In this document: positions 63,473 to 64,000 of the stretch, piece after piece
Numbering within the stretch: position 1 is the stretch's first letter
Layout of the letters: each line of letters starts with the position of its first letter
NCBI RefSeq assembly: GCF_002160305.1
Contig: NZ_NFKI01000014.1
Location: 1 to 64,000 of the forward strand
DNA: 64,000 bases
Reading direction: 5' to 3'
DNA from: Pseudoflavonifractor sp. An184
GTDB taxonomy: Bacteria > Bacillota > Clostridia > Oscillospirales > Oscillospiraceae
The notes under the pieces: model-generated
Database searches by the model: none
What the model saw: only the letters and a program-made list of their open reading frames with translations
What the model was told of the DNA's origin: nothing
Made by a program: the position numbers and the translations under genes

Positions 63473-64000
63473 TTGGGTAACTATTCTATGCCCCGCTACT
63501 TCCAGAACATGCCCACCGTGGGCAAGGCCGTCCGTGCCAACCCCGAGAACGTGGCGGAACTCAAGGCCATTGAGGAGGACATCCACGCCCAGATCGTGAA
63601 GGGCCTGGAGAACGGCAAGGCCGACGAGGCCATGAACGCCCGCGGCCAGCTCACCGCCATGCAGCGGGTCACCCTGCTGGTGGACCCCGGCACCTGGTGC
63701 CCCCTGAACAGCCTGTATAACCCCAACAAGAACAAGACCGGCACCACCTCCATCATCAAGGGCCTGGGCCGCGTCAACGGCAAGTGGTGCGTCATCATCG
63801 CTTCCGATAACAAGAAGCACGCCGGCACCTGGGTGCCCGGCCAGGCCGACAACCTGCTCCGGGGCAGCGACACCGCCAAGCGGCTGCGCATCCCCCTGAT
63901 CTACCTGCTGGAGTGCGCCGGCGTGGAGCTGGATCAGCAGGAGCTGGTGTACCCCAACCGCCGGGGCGGCGGCACCCCCTTCTACCGCAACTCCGAGCTC
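63473..64000 (+). CDS. gcdA: Glutaconyl-CoA decarboxylase alpha subunit (partial, runs off window)
   Basis: First 176 residues; the gene continues past the window. The start is TTG at 63473, 8 bases after AGGAGG, giving the expected MGNYSMPRYFQNMP. The carboxyltransferase part matches Acidaminococcus GcdA (ASDNKKHAGTWVPGQADNLL, then VYPNRRGGGTPF). It transfers CO2 from glutaconyl-CoA to biotin; the membrane beta subunit then exports Na+. The beta, gamma and delta subunit genes are expected downstream. Confidence 0.95.
   Translation, partial: MGNYSMPRYFQNMPTVGKAVRANPENVAELKAIEEDIHAQIVKGLENGKADEAMNARGQLTAMQRVTLLVDPGTWCPLNSLYNPNKNKTGTTSIIKGLGRVNGKWCVIIASDNKKHAGTWVPGQADNLLRGSDTAKRLRIPLIYLLECAGVELDQQELVYPNRRGGGTPFYRNSEL

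Overview
The window reads as chromosome of a high-GC anaerobic Firmicute of the Oscillospiraceae type (Flavonifractor, Pseudoflavonifractor, Intestinimonas or Lawsonibacter relatives). The evidence is an [FeFe]-hydrogenase operon of HydABC type, a glutamate-fermentation cluster (glutaconate CoA-transferase and glutaconyl-CoA decarboxylase), the der-plsY-gpsA gene order, strong Gram-positive Shine-Dalgarno sites, a c-di-AMP receptor, and no rRNA or plasmid backbone. Genus is inference only.

Layout. 0-5 kb: gpsA, plsY, der and a PDZ/radical-SAM (DUF512) gene, all on the minus strand. 5.1-5.4 kb: two serine tRNAs. 5.7-11.6 kb: siroheme synthesis (fused CobA-HemD, precorrin-2 dehydrogenase), an iron/tetrapyrrole-type ABC importer and an AsrC-like siroheme reductase. 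11.8-14.9 kb: a MATE exporter facing a BrnQ carrier. 15-19.1 kb: hydrogenase operon nuoE-hydB-hydA, with hydB carrying a one-base slip in a run of eight C. 19.4-33.2 kb: DUF1963 pair, second MATE, K+/H+ antiporter next to a DarA-type c-di-AMP receptor, MerR regulator, split TauE/SafE pair, Vat/CatB acetyltransferase, TetR, glgB and a GH3 glycosidase. 33.3-47.4 kb: an integrated mobilizable element with serine recombinase, MobQ-type relaxase, an oriT resembling that of RSF1010, and an unusual cargo: a 1,836-residue S-layer-anchored protein with its own two-component system. 47.4-54.2 kb: arginine genes argG, argH, argC, argB, argF, interrupted by repeat DNA. 54.4-61.2 kb: a membrane protein with a YozG-type repressor, lipoproteins, a glycerophosphodiesterase, a possible small RNA, a PerM permease and an AraC regulator. 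61.5-64 kb: gctA, gctB and the start of gcdA.

The most unusual layer lies between genes. Several short non-coding elements made of stem-loops sit at gene 3' ends. Within a family the linkers are conserved while the stem sequences change with pairing kept. At two convergent gene pairs the element is bracketed by two copies of the same locus-specific terminator hairpin; at argG it is bracketed by two copies of the last 79 bases of the gene. A second class consists of opposed arms of 7-base repeats that begin at, or overlap, stop codons. These may belong to an undescribed family of small elements that insert at transcript ends and copy adjacent host sequence.

Genes that appear to work together: gpsA with plsY (phospholipid entry); CobA-HemD, Met8, importer and reductase (siroheme and its use); HydABC with gctAB/gcdA (fermentative electron disposal); DarA with the antiporter (potassium control).
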